64,000 bases of DNA from Ricinus communis (lineage: Eukaryota; Streptophyta; Magnoliopsida; Malpighiales; Euphorbiaceae), in contig NC_063256.1 of NCBI RefSeq assembly GCF_019578655.1, positions 19,415,350 through 19,479,349 of the forward strand. Reading direction: 5' to 3'. The position numbers and the translations under genes were made by a program. The notes below the pieces were generated by a model. The model was not told the origin of the DNA and ran no database searches. It saw nothing but the letters and a program-made list of their open reading frames with translations. Positions 11,828 to 22,711 of the stretch are shown piece after piece; the first letter of the stretch is position 1, and the number at the start of each line of letters is the position of its first letter.

Positions 11828-13097
11828 TGTTGAACCTTGAGGGTTATTAATCCTATTTTGATGGTTATAAACAATTAAGAATGACTAATTCTATGTTTGA
11901 GTGTTTATGTGCAAGGAAAGAAAATTGATTCTTCTAAGACAGGGCAAATTCACACCCGTGAACTTCTCTCGCGGCTGTGAAATATCAGTTTTCCAGGCAT
12001 GAAGAATTCTCGCCCCAAACAGTAAAAAGGATAGTAGTGTTCATGACATGCTTCCCAGCCATGAAAATAAGAATTCATGGCCGTAAAGAAATATTCACGC
12101 TCGTGAAATAAGATTTCTTTCTAAAGAACTAAAGACATCAAAGAAAGGTTCACAAGGAGAGTTCCCAACTAGTGAAGGAGATCTTTCCAACCGTGAAAAA
12201 TAATTCACGCCTGTGAAAAATGGTCTCCTCTCTAAAACTTGAAAAATCCACAGAAGAATTCACGGGGAAGGTTCCCAAGCCATGAACATGGATTTCCAAC
12301 CGTGAACAAGTCTTTCCAATCGTGAACAAGTTGTTCACGCCCGTGAAGGAGATGTTCAAGCTCGTGAATTTTGAAGACTCTTCAGATGTTCAAGAAATCA
12401 CAAAAGAGCTCACAGTTAAAGTTTCCAACCCGTGAAAACAACTTTCACGCCCGTGAAAAATTATTCACGGCCGTGATAGGTTCCAGCTTCAAATCTGTTT
12501 TTCGCGCTGATGATTACAACCGTGAAGGATTGTTCACGCTCGTGAAGCTGCATTTATAAAGGTTGCATAATGGCTATTTTTATATTTAATGAGGGTGCCA
12601 CAACTCTTTGAGCATTTACTTTGAGCTCTTATTTGTGCATTTACTCATTCATCTTCATTCATTGTATTAAAGGTTCAAGCTTGTGATTGAATCTTTGGGT
12701 AGTTAAGTGTTCAATTCTTGTATTCAAAGCTCAAAAGGTGAGATTAAGTGTTTGGATAAGGAATTAAAAGCTCTTGTAACTAAGATTAAAAATCTGAGAA
12801 TGGGTTAGAGTGTGAGCCTAGGAAAACACTTGGGTTAGAGTGTGAGTCTTTGGAAAAAAACACTTGGGTTTGTTCTTAACCTTATAAAAAAATACAAATA
12901 GAGTTAGGTTTATAATTCTATTTGATAGTGAAAATCTCAAGAGGATTCTTGAGGAGTGGATGTAGGCAAGAGTTGCCTGAAACACCATAAGTTCTTGATG
13001 TTGTAAGTTGTGCTTGACTTTTCATTTTTGGTTTAAGATTGTTTTTATTTTTTTTTCAACCAATTCAGCTCCCCTCTTGGTTGCCTCCAGAATTACA
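11828..13097 (+). repeat. solo-like copia LTR in inverted orientation to 9749-10949
   Basis: About 1.27 kb, from TGTTGAACC to AATTACA. It is the reverse-complement relative of the LTR at 9749-10949, with clear matches at both ends and in the middle. No primer site or coding region follows, so it behaves as a solo LTR inserted in the leader of the Athila/Tat element. The 5-bp flanks (TAACG and TGATG) do not match, so the exact ends or the mechanism are uncertain. Confidence 0.78.
11949..12546. repeat. array of 14-bp near-palindromes TTCACGCCCGTGAA
   Basis: Perfect or near-perfect copies begin at 11949, 12094, 12204, 12334, 12444, 12464 and 12533. Weaker half-conserved copies (TTCCAACCGTGAA type) lie between. 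Spacing is irregular, so this is not a simple tandem repeat. Each copy is self-complementary around a CGGCCG- or CGCCCG-type centre. The same motif recurs in the inverted LTR copy. Confidence 0.85.
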
Positions 13098-13255
13098 TGA
13101 TGTTTTGTTTTCTTTTATTGATTATAAGTACTTGTGTTGGTGCATGCAAAGAACAAAAAGTTTTGATAGTGTACTTGTGCCTTTTTATTTGAAAATAGAA
13201 AGAACATTTAGATTGAATAGAGCTTTAAAAGGAAGACCATCATGATTACCAATCA

Positions 13256-14355
13256 TGGCTCATTAAGAGAATAATTTCTCTAGAGCACTTGATGAGCAAC
13301 ATGGGCCACCATTGGAGAATGAGAGGTCGATTATGGACTTTACTGTACCTTTTTCCCAAGGAGAGAAAAGTAGTATCTAGAGGCCAAAGGTAGAAGCAAA
13401 TAATTTTGAGATAAAGCCGACAATCATTCAAATGGTTCAAGGCTTTTTGTTTCATGGGTTGGCTAATGAGAACTCGAATGAGCATATATAATTTTTTTGA
13501 TGTGTATGCCACCATTCAAGATTAATGGGATGAGTGAAGATGCAGTTCGCTTGAGACTTCTTCCTTTCACTCTTAGAGATAAAGCAAGGATGTAGTTGGA
13601 TTCTTTGCAACCGGGACCACTTGGGATAAGTTAGTTAAGTGTTTTCATAGCAAATATTTTCCACCGTCAAAATCATCTAAGTCTAGGTCCAAAATTTCAA
13701 ATTTTAGACAAGGAAGAAATGAGTCATTCTATGATGCATGGGAGAGATACAAGGATCTTTTGAGACATTGTCCACATCATGGGTTTTCAAAGTGGATGCT
13801 AGTTAGCAATTTCTAAAATGGGTTAGTTTCTTCTATTAGAGACACCTTAGATGGGTAGCCGAAGGGAATTTATTGAAAAAATCAGTAGATGAGGGTTATG
13901 AATTGATAGAGTAAATGGCCTCAAGCAACTATAGATGGACAAATGAGAGGGTTGAGGTGCTTAGAGGAGGTAAAACTGAGGTGGATGCGTTGACAGCTCT
14001 TGAAGCTTAGATTACTAATCTAACAAAGCAAGTAAGCTCTATGAATTGTAATGCTATTAACTCTATAAATTTTTTAGTTTATGAGTTATATGGGGGTAAT
14101 GGGCATATAAGCGTGGATTGTCAAGTTGAAAATCCATTTACTCTAACTTCACCAGAGCAAGTGAGTTATGCCGGAAACTTTGCTAACCGGGAAGTCAATA
14201 ATCCTTACTCGAACACCTATAACCCCGAATGGAGGAATCATTCGAACTTCGGATTGAGCAATCAGCCTAATATGCAAAGACCTCAAGCTTCCCCCGAATT
14301 TCAACAAGCGAGTTATAATTCTCAACCTCTAGTGCAAGAGAGAAAGCAAGCTTAG
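13256..14355 (+). pseudogene. Athila/Tat gag pseudogene
   Basis: Conceptual translation across several frames gives the Retrotrans_gag domain: [45 protein letters not shown], then FPPSKSSKSRSKISNFRQ, SFYDAWERYKDLLRHCPHHG and NGLVSSIRDTLDG. The tail from 14041 (NNPYSNTYNPEWRNHSNF) is the conserved linker seen after the knuckle in Athila/Tat gag, and CELYGGNGHISVDC is the decayed knuckle itself. Many stops and frame changes are present. The coding text ends at 14355. Confidence 0.85.
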
Positions 14356-14380
14356 AAAGTTGCTTTAGCGAAGTTTGTTA

Positions 14381-16264
14381 GTGCTGCAAATGAAAAAAAA
14401 TAAAAAATATTCTTTAATAAGAAAGTGGATATAATCAAAATAAAAATATTAATTTTTAAATTAAATAAGATTCCTTAAATAAAAAATAAAAAATTAACAT
14501 TTGAAATAAAAAATAATGAAATAATATTATTATTTGTCGGTATTCTTACTACTTTTTATTTTTTTATGATAATAATGGTGAGAGAGCAGCTACAATAATG
14601 GTAGTGGTGAGGGGGATGGGGTGGCAGAAATAAGGATAGTTACAATGAAAAGGGTAAGGGTAAGTGCCACTTATTCTTTTAATTATATTAATTGAATTAA
14701 ATTATAAACGAGTTTTAAGAATTGTTCCAATTTTCTTACATTATTTTTTTATTTAGTAAGAGATAATGACTCTCATTTTCTTATTTTTCTAAAATAAGGC
14801 TAATTTCTGCTAAATGTGCAAATATTTGAGGTATAAATCTAAAAAATGACTAAAAAGTGTCTAAATTGAATTTTATTCCAAATACTTTTCTTTCTTAAGT
14901 ATAGAGAGACAAAGATGAAAGACTCCCTCCTTTTTAGCTCTCTAAAGTGCTAATGGCAGATCCTTCATTTCTTCTTTCAATTAATTTCTAAACATTATGC
15001 AGTCTTTTTTTTAGTTTAGGTAGTTAGGCGTTCAGTCCCCTTTTATATTTTTATGAGGATTTCTTCCCAAGAGATGGGTAGGTCATGGCTCTTGCTTGGC
15101 TTGGTGCTTTAAATAAGATGGAAATTATAAGTGTTTCGTATCAAATTTTGCATTTAGTTTTTGAGTGCTTATAATTGTAAATATATATTATTTTATTCAA
15201 CTTTTAGATTTTTTAATTTTATTTTATTAAATTATTTAATTTAATTGTTAATAAAAATATATATATAAATCAATTAAATAAATAAGAATTTCATAAAACA
15301 TATCAAGTATTATATTAGAAAAGGTAAATTATTAATTAAATATAATACCTTTAAAATTAATCTAATTATATTATAATTTTCTATATATTTCTAATCCTAT
15401 AGGTAACTAATAAATTTAAATCACATACTTATGAGGGAGTCAAAAAGCATAATACAAGTTTTTACAATAATTATAGATGAGATATCGAAAGAAAAAGTAA
15501 AATAATTTTAATTCTATTTTATCGATATATTAATTTATATGTTTATTATTATATAATAATTTATTAATAAAATTAGAATATTATTTTTTAGGATTGAGAA
15601 TCATTTATTTAATTAAGAAACTAATTAATTACTTAACTTATTAATTATATGCTATTTTCTTAAAGTAAAATCATGATTAATCAAAAAAAGGTAATGTATT
15701 AGTTACTATATGTAACATTATTAATAAAATAATTCAAATAAACATAAAAGTCATATATTAGGATTATGTTTATTTTTGAAAAGAATACATATATTAAAAA
15801 AATTAAATATATTAAAAATTATATTTCAAATAAAATATTAATAATAATAACTATTATATATTCTTTTATAAAATTGAAGAAAAAATAAAAAAATATTTTG
15901 TCTAACCTTGATGTATATCCCCGTCTATATATCAAACCGATAAATAATTGACACATATTTATTAATTTTAAATAAATAAATATATGTCATTCGTCCAATA
16001 TAAAAATATAAAATACAGATAAAATATATTACTTTTTTATTAGCTGTGGTGTATGCACTAAATATGGATAAGAATTATTCAAAAACTAATTCATATAGAC
16101 ACTCTCCGTTTACACATAATTAATAGTAATTAACTTGAATATATTAATATTTTAAGCATTAACATTAAATAATTAATACATTGAATTATTTAAACTAAAT
16201 TAGGAGGTTTCACTAAATACAATAAAAACATTGAAAGAATTTTAAATTGAAAGAAAAACTGCGA
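14381..16264. other. AT-rich noncoding, partly duplicated upstream DNA of NEDP1
   Basis: No gene is visible. The part from about 15440 to 16264 resembles, in the same order, the DNA upstream of NEDP1 copy A, which is split into 17480-17672 and 20772-21375. Shared blocks include the AATTAATTACTTAACTT-like stretch, the TTATGTCTATTTTT-like stretch and the ATT/ATA-rich run near 15840. The rest is low-complexity AT. Confidence 0.6.
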
Positions 16265-16440
16265 CACAACACACTAAAGGCGGTTAATGTTTTCCAAATC
16301 CTGAGGGGACAGGGATTATTTCTCTTTAAATATCGATCATCTCTACGTTCCTAATCCTACTTCCTTCTTTCGATGAGTATCCTCCTTTTATCATATTTGT
16401 TTTCCCTTACAGCCATCTTTCCTTTTCTGTTTCTTGTCTT
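16265..16440 (+). pseudogene. promoter and 5' UTR relic of a third NEDP1 copy
   Basis: This stretch closely matches the DNA just upstream of NEDP1 copy A (21376-21546) and copy B (35160-35300). It holds the block GGCGGTTAATGTTTTCCAAA, the GGGACAGGGATTA element, the TATA-like CTTTAAATATC and the leader TTTCCCTTACAGCC. Similarity stops at 16440, where copy A continues toward its start codon and this copy runs into a truncated retrotransposon LTR. No protease coding sequence follows. I infer a duplicated gene whose body was lost in a deletion involving the LTR. Confidence 0.85.
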
Positions 16441-16445
16441 GTTTT

Positions 16446-16986
16446 GCCGGAGTGTTCATTCCGTGTGTTAAAATTTATGTGTTTTTTCAAATTAGTTATT
16501 TGTGATATTCTATATTATTAATTAATTATTTTATATTTACAGTTGCTTTAATTCTAAGTATATGATTTTAACTTACTTTCGAGACTAATAGTCTCAAATT
16601 TTAAATTTTTCAGGTGACAGCTAAGTTCTCCGCCGACTTCTTTTTGCAGCACGACTTCCCTTCCCCTTCGAGCTTATTATAATTGAATCTTAACTTTTCT
16701 ATTTCAAATTATTTGAAATTACTAGACTCTCCGCAGTAGTGTACTTGATTCTTTGTATTTTATTTTAGTCTGTTATAAATTATATAAATTTTTTTAATAA
16801 TCTAGATGAAGGATTAATTTAACTGTACAGTGATTTATGAATGAACTGTTGGTTTATTTAAATAGTATATCTTCATATATGCGATTATTTGGATCATTGG
16901 TTAGTTAGGCTTGCTACGGGTTTTGGTGGCTTTAAGTTTATCCATTTCCTAGCGCCGGTCACGGGCCCACAGATCGGATCGTAACA
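16446..16986 (+). repeat. truncated gypsy LTR, 3' part
   Basis: Matches the last 500 bp or so of the LTR family seen at 52015-54909 and 62086-62801. It shows the GAGACTAATAGTCTCA block, the CTCCGCAGTAGT block, GCCGGTCACGGGCCCAC and the terminal GTAACA. The left part of the LTR is missing. It is fused to the NEDP1 promoter relic. Confidence 0.85.
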
Positions 16987-17672
16987 AAAATTAAAATCCT
17001 AAATTTGTAACTTTTCCTTAATAAATTGACTTATTATCAAAAAAATAGACCATTAGTTAAAAAAATTAAATACTTCAACGATTTTATAAGATATGATTTT
17101 TAAATTTGTTTGAACTTAAATTTTCCATTAAATTTGTAAAGTATATGACAATATATGAGCTCCTATTGCACGACAAAAAATATACTCATAAAATTGCATT
17201 TAATAAATATTGTTTTATATATTAACTTATCAAATATTTTTATATTATAAATTTTATATAATAATTTACAGGTGTAACGAACGTGACAAGCAAAATTAGT
17301 ATTACTTCAATTATAAATATTTTTAAGATTAATATTTTTAAGAACATAAACAGTGGAGAATTTTTAAGATTAATATATAATTGTTACTATTACTTCAATT
17401 ATAAATATTTTCAATTCACAAAATTAATTAAACTTTTTAATTTAAAAGATATTTTTATATATAAATTTTGATTAAGACTAGATTGAATATATATAATAAC
17501 AATTTAATGAAAGATATAATTGACAATATAGAAAGAGAAAATTTAATTATTTTATTAATTAATATACTAATTATATTTATAAAATTCATATAAAAAATAT
17601 AATTAAAGTACTATTTTTAAAATTGAGAATTATTTCTTAATTAAAAATTAATTAATTAATCAATTTATTAAT
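16987..17672. other. AT-rich noncoding DNA
   Basis: No gene is visible; the short open frame at 17283-17471 is composition-driven. From about 17480 the sequence is the left part of the duplicated NEDP1 upstream block, interrupted at 17672 by the solo LTR. The last five bases, TTAAT, are the left target-site duplication. Confidence 0.6.
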
Positions 17673-20001
17673 TGTCACGACCCCATCTGTGGGCCCGTGA
17701 CCGGCACTAGGAAATGGGTAGGCGTAAGGCCACTGAAACCCGTAGTAAACCTAACACTCACTGACTTAAACAAATCTCATCTCAAATTTTACTAGTAACA
17801 ATGCCACAAATATCTCAACAATTAAATTTTACATAACTAATTCGGTTTGCCAGAAGAATTTAGCGAGACCCGAAACTCAAAAAATTTACAATTGATACAT
17901 CTACTATTACTACTGCGGAGAATCTAAGATTTTACAAATTAACATACCAAATCGAATACACCACCCGATGATGAAGGAGTCAGGTTATTGAATAAGAGTC
18001 GCGAGAGGACTAACAGTCACGAATCTGAAAAACAGTAAAAATGAGACTGTCAGTCTCGAGAGTGAGTTAAAATCAAATAATATGGGACTATTGCATTCTT
18101 CTCAGAAAATATAGATTATTCAAATTAGTATATCAAATCATGCACGTAAATACAAATCACATTATAATCAAATACCATAATAAATAAATAAATAAAAATA
18201 TATTTCTACTTTTACGGGACGAGTTGCTCAGTAGAACCTTAACCCCAAATTCTAGTAGCCATTTTGGCTCTCTTACTCCAATAAGACTGGCACCTAGAGA
18301 GCAATGGTCGACCAGGGACCTTACCTCCAGTCTGGTCACTTAAGTATCCAAATAAGCCGGCGCCTAGAGAGCAATGCTCGACCAGGGACCTTTACTCCGG
18401 CATCTCATTCCAATAGGACTGGCGCCCAGAGAGCGAAGCTCGACCAGGGTCCTTAACTCCAGTCCGGTCACTTAATATTCAAATAAGCCGGCGCCTAGAG
18501 AGCGAAGCTCGACCATGGTCCTTTACTCCGGCATCTCACTCAAATCAGCCTAGAGAGCCATGCTCGACCAGGGCAAAACTCATAATAATCTTATTACCGC
18601 AATTTACTCAAATCAGCCCAGAGAGCCATGCTCGACCAGGGCGAACTCATAAAAATCTTATTATCTGGCCATGATCATTACCGATGCGCACGCGGTCCTG
18701 ATGTAACCCATCGGGCGGCATGTTCTACAAGGCCACATTTTCCAAATCGCAATCATCATATTTAATGAATATAATTGTCTAATTAAATCATCTAACACAT
18801 TATCAAATTAAAGATTTAAAATTTAGGGCCAAGCAACGTGCAATTTGTGTCGAAAAATAATAATATATGTATTATTATAACGTTACTAATAATAATAATA
18901 TTTATATTATCTCAATAATTAATAATCAAGTGAAATAATTTATATTGCCATACTAACAATCATATCAGGCATAAATTCTAAAATAGCATATTAAAATCAG
19001 ACTTAGCAATAGTGCAATGATTAAATGACTTTAACTCACAGATTTGGTGACCTCCTAGCTTTGCTCCGATGCCTCGGTTGGAGCGAGCCGAACAGACAGA
19101 TCATCTAATCACGGAAAATAATTTATCAAAACGCGGAAATAATTAACCATTAATCCTAGATTCCTAGGACTGACTGTCTAAAAATCTCGACTCGGGAAAA
19201 TTCTACCGAAAATTCGATAGAACCTCCCCTACAACACGGACATTTACGCCCCGTAAAACAGGTCCAAGACCTGCCAGAAAAACACTACAAATATCCAAGA
19301 GTTCAAAACAACAAGAGTCGGGTCCCCAGACTTCACATTTTTCCCGACTCCGCTACACAGCACAAAACACGAGGTAGGCAAACCGACAAACAATTATTTT
19401 TGACTTACAATATCCTCAAATACTCAACACAATCAATAGACACACAAATTAAATCAAAGAATTCCAAAATTAACGGGCCATAGATAATTACTGAGACACT
19501 CGGTCGCTCGGTCAACTCGCCTCCAGCCGCAGTAGTCCGATCGACGATCCAAACACATCATAGGACTCACAATGATGCGCTGATGACGATCCCTGCTTCC
19601 GATTTTTCAATCCAACACCCGATCATCCAGAGAGATTTGCAGACGATCTCGGTCGTCGATTTGCAAACGAAGCCCGATCGCCACGAAACCGGTGCCATTG
19701 CAAAGCTTGAGCTGAGGAGAGTCGGGATACGTCCTCCGATCGTCCATCCTCCGCCGGAAAAGCCGGAAAATGCGGCTGCCTCCACTTCACCGGAACTCTC
19801 TCCTCCGGCCACCAAAACCGACGCCACCACCGCCAAAATGAAGCTCTCTTAAAGGTCACGGAACGGCTAGAACGACGCCTTCGGCCGCCTCTCTTTGCGA
19901 TTCGCCTCACGCCACCACTTCCTGACGCCAACAGTGTCTTCGGCCAAGATCGCCGCTGCCGCCACCAAGACCCGACTCCTCCTTCTTCTTCATGCGCGAC
20001 G

Positions 20002-20040
<39 letters not shown>

Positions 20041-20771
20041 TCCCCGATTTTCTTTCCTTTCAATATCGACATTAAGCCCCCAAACTTTTTCTTATTACAA
20101 TTTGGTCCCTCAACTTTTTTAATTACTTACAATTCCATCCAGAAAAATTTCAATTTAACCCCTAAACTTTTCTTTAGCCTTTCAATTTAGCCCCTAACTA
20201 TTCAATTTGGGCCAAATTAGAATTATAGAAAATACATAATTACAAAAATACTCCTGACCGATATATTTATTTACAAAAATACCAAACTCACAAATTTCCA
20301 TTAAAACCCCATATTAATGAAATTATACTTTTAATCCTCATACAAAAATAATTCTCCAATTTAGTCCTAACACAAAATTAATTTAAATAGTAAATTTCCA
20401 ACTTAAAATTTAATACCACTAATCAATTAAAATACCAATTTTTCCAAAATTCTTTTATAAAAACATCCCTTACAATTTCTACCATAATTTTTCAATATAT
20501 AATTTTATTTATACATATACATATACATTGGGAAAAAATTAGAATAACCAAAAATATATTCTACCCTTCAAATAATTTACTTAATTAATTCTTAAAATTT
20601 CAACTAATTGAGTATAGAAAAATAACTCATTCAATTGACTAATATTAAAATTTCCATTAAATCATTTCAAATTAAACCAAATAAAAATAAAAATAAATTA
20701 ATTTAAATAAAAACTCATTTATTAATTATTATTAATATTATCTTTATTAAAGAAAAATTTCAGGTATTACA
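17673..20771 (-). mobile_element. solo LTR of a chromovirus-like gypsy family (3.1 kb), TSD TTAAT
   Basis: On the minus strand it begins TGTAATACCTG and ends GGGGTCGTGACA, flanked by TTAAT at 17668-17672 and 20772-20776. The flanks join into one continuous AT-rich block that matches the upstream DNA of the other NEDP1 copy. It has no internal coding region or primer site, so it is a solo LTR left by recombination. The same LTR occurs at 52015-54909 and, truncated, at 16446-16986 and 62086-62801; the last is followed by a gypsy PBS and gag. A GC-rich block (about 19200-20060) with a CT microsatellite (20005-20038) contains long but overlapping and non-conserved open frames. Confidence 0.93.
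18220..18650 (-). repeat. hairpin-like subrepeats inside the solo LTR
   Basis: Repeated copies of a block with CCTGGTCGAGC, three variable bases and GCTCTCTGGGCGCC (minus strand). Each has a GAGC-nnn-GCTC inverted repeat and sits in alternating longer units containing CCGGACTGGAG- or AGCCGGCGCC-type text. Six or so copies are visible. The same subrepeats occur in the two other LTR copies. Confidence 0.85.
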
Positions 20772-20776
20772 TTAAT

Positions 20777-21375
20777 TATATATTATCTCTTAGAATTAGA
20801 ATTATTACTGATTAGAAAAATAATATATTAGTTAATTTATTAATTATATTATAATATGATTAATACAATAATTCAAGTTAACTTAAAAATTCTATACCAA
20901 CATTATGTCTATTTTTAAAAAAAAATATATGTATCAAAAAAAATTTACATTTCAGTTTAGATGATGATAATAATGATAATAATAATGATAATAATGATGA
21001 TAATAATAATAATAATAAAGTATTATCTATTCTTTCATAAAGGCCCAAGGTAAGAAGAAAAGATAGTTCTTACATACTCTCATTGTGTACACGGCAATTA
21101 TTAGTAAGTGATATGAATATATTAATGTCTTATACATTAGCATTAAATGAATGATTAAGTGAATAACTAATGAAATACACTAAAGTAAGTAGTGAAATGC
21201 AGTAAGAGTTTTAAATTAAAAGAAAAACTTCTGAATTAAAGTACTGCAATCAGATTCAACAATGATACTCGAGAAACCACATTCCAGTATTGCATACTAA
21301 AGACCAAATAGAACAGCCTGTTCTTCAGCAAGTGGTGGTGAAATACATTAAGAATTTTAAATTAAAAGAAAAACT
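20777..21375. other. NEDP1 copy A distal upstream region with a LINE scrap
   Basis: AT-rich noncoding DNA continuing the duplicated block from 17480-17672. It includes an ATA/ATG-rich microsatellite near 20960-21018. At about 21240-21335 the minus strand encodes a short piece of LINE RNase H (AEEQAVLFGLQYAILECGF, then a VESDC motif). This scrap lies between two near-copies of AAATTAAAAGAAAAACTT (about 21213 and 21358), suggesting that it arrived together with a short local duplication. Confidence 0.6.
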
Positions 21376-21480
21376 TGGGCGACACAACACATTAAAGGCG
21401 GTTAATGTTTTCCAAATCCTAAGGGGACAGTGATTACTTCTCTCTTTAAATAGCAATCTTCCATCCCTTTCCTTCTTTCA
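21376..21480 (+). promoter_or_regulatory. NEDP1 copy A core promoter
   Basis: The conserved upstream block GGCGGTTAATGTTTTCCAAA and a TATA-like TTTAAATAG (about 21445-21453) are shared with copy B and the promoter relic. The spacing puts transcription start near 21480, so the ATG at 21481 is probably at or before the cap site and the ATG at 21589 is the better start. Confidence 0.6.
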
Positions 21481-21588
21481 ATGTGTATCCTCCTTTCATC
21501 ATATTTGTTTTCCCTTACAGCCATCTTTCTTTCTCTGTTTCTTGTCTTCAATATCTTCTTGAATTTCTCAGACTACAACCCAGAGGAG

Positions 21589-22353
21589 ATGAAGAAGAAG
21601 GGTGCCCAAGGAACTCTTAGCTCCGACGATCTTTGTCTTCTCAAGGGTCCACATTATCTCAGTGACTCCATTATAGATTTTTACTTCAATTACTTATCTT
21701 CCTTCTATTCTCCTGATGATGACGACAATGGTATTCTATTTGTTTCGCCAACTGTTTCATTCTGGTTGGCCAATTGTGGCGACGATCCTGACACCATTAA
21801 GGCTTTCTTGGAACCTCTAAACTTATCTTCCAAGAATCTCATCTTTTTCACTGTTAATGACAGTGATCGAGTAGTTCATAGTGGTGGTGGTGGTGGTACT
21901 CATTGGAGTTTGCTTGTGTTCTGTAGGGAGATGAATAGGTTTGTCCACCATGATAGCTGCCATGGTATTAACTATTGGAAAGCCGTTGATCTTTACGATG
22001 TTGTTAAGGAACATGTAAAAAGATCCTCCGAGAGTTCTGATACACCAGCGGAAGAAGTTGGCTCTCGGTCTGATTCAGAGTTCCCCAGAAAGATAAAGAA
22101 GAAGAAGAACAGGCAGTATGAAGTTCCGGAGGCAATTTTCGTAGAAGGAAGGACACCGCAGCAGACGAATGGACACGACTGTGGACTCTATGTTATGGCA
22201 ATTGCCAAAGCTATTTGCCAATGGTATGATTCTGATGAAAAGAATGACGAGTGGTTTTCCACGATAGATGAGGAGGTTCATGCATCATTGGAGAACTCCA
22301 TGAGACGCGAAGTTCTGAAGCTTATAACAGATGAAGATGTCTTCGTTTACTAA
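21589..22353 (+). CDS. NEDP1: NEDD8-specific cysteine protease (NEDP1/DEN1/SENP8-like), copy A
   Basis: Encodes a C48/Ulp1-family peptidase of 254 residues, close to the family's length. The family matures NEDD8 (RUB) precursor and strips NEDD8 from cullins and other proteins in the nucleus and cytosol. Visible active-site elements are His105 in GTHWSLLVF, Asp122 in HHDSCHG, oxyanion Gln192 in TPQQTNG and Cys198 in GHDCGLYVM. The N-terminal DDLCLLKGPHYLSDSIIDFY block matches the substrate-binding start of the SENP8 fold. A Lys/Arg-rich insert lies near residues 167-176. An upstream in-frame ATG (21481) would add 36 mostly hydrophobic residues, which copy B lacks; I reject it because of its position against the TATA box. 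The gene is intronless as read. A copia element begins about 210 bp downstream. No breaks are seen, so it is probably functional. Confidence 0.9.
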   Translation: MKKKGAQGTLSSDDLCLLKGPHYLSDSIIDFYFNYLSSFYSPDDDDNGILFVSPTVSFWLANCGDDPDTIKAFLEPLNLSSKNLIFFTVNDSDRVVHSGGGGGTHWSLLVFCREMNRFVHHDSCHGINYWKAVDLYDVVKEHVKRSSESSDTPAEEVGSRSDSEFPRKIKKKKNRQYEVPEAIFVEGRTPQQTNGHDCGLYVMAIAKAICQWYDSDEKNDEWFSTIDEEVHASLENSMRREVLKLITDEDVFVY

Positions 22354-22565
22354 AATTTGAAAGGTGGCCTTGTGGTATAATATATTACTAATGGTGTATT
22401 TTTCTTGTTCATAGCTTTCATTGAGTAATGAATCTTTATTCTTTTTTTGTGTGTATTAAAGGTAACAAGCAAGGAATTAATATTCAGGCTGTTTCAGTAA
22501 TAATTGCAGCTACTTATAATTCTTTTATCTTTTTTTTTGGATGCCACTAACTAACTAGAACTTTG
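22354..22565. other. 3' flank of NEDP1 copy A
   Basis: Noncoding; the first part resembles the 3' flank of copy B (GTGTATTTTTCTTGTTCA-like block). It ends at the copia insertion. The bases CTTTG before the LTR resemble the right flank ACTTG, and one extra T would explain an imperfect duplication. Confidence 0.6.
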
Positions 22566-22705
22566 TGTCGAGAAGAATACTATTTCCCCTAACCATCAAT
22601 GAAGCCAAAAACAACAAATATATATGACCACCCTGCACCGTATATCTATCAAACAGTATACCTATACAATACCTATATATAGTACAAATACTGTATCTCG
22701 TAACA
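22566..22705 (-). repeat. 3' LTR of the short-LTR copia element (140 bp)
   Basis: On the plus strand it runs TGTCGAGAAGAATAC to TATCTCGTAACA, aligning along its length with 27325-27475 except for an indel of about 11 bp near 22635. The minus strand just inside reads AACTTGAGAGGGG, a polypurine tract (22706-22718). Confidence 0.92.
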
Positions 22706-22711
22706 CCCCTC

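Larger units (their letters stand above)
10950..14380 (+). mobile_element. Athila/Tat-type gypsy fragment with a nested LTR
   Basis: An LTR remnant ending TTTCACA at 11753 is followed by AAGTTTTTAGTGCCGTTGCCGGGGA, the leader and PBS text typical of Athila/Tat elements, then by a nested foreign LTR (11828-13097), then by a Retrotrans_gag coding region (13256-14355). The element is cut on the left by the copia LTR at 10949 and stops on the right soon after gag; no pol is present. Confidence 0.82.

Noticed and set aside
11949..12546. CRISPR-like array suggested by short palindromes with spacers
   Set aside because: Plant nuclear context, irregular spacing, variable repeats and location inside an LTR; not a CRISPR.
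13039..13245. Short plus-strand open frame after the nested LTR
   Set aside because: It spans the LTR end and the Athila/Tat leader, so it cannot be one gene.
19567..20122. Open frames up to 149 codons with Arg/Glu-rich or Ser/Leu runs
   Set aside because: Produced by the CT microsatellite and GC-rich LTR block; not protein-like.
21481..21588. N-terminal hydrophobic extension of NEDP1 copy A from the upstream ATG
   Set aside because: The ATG at 21481 lies only about 30 bp after the TATA box and the extension is absent in copy B; it is more likely promoter or leader sequence that happens to be open.
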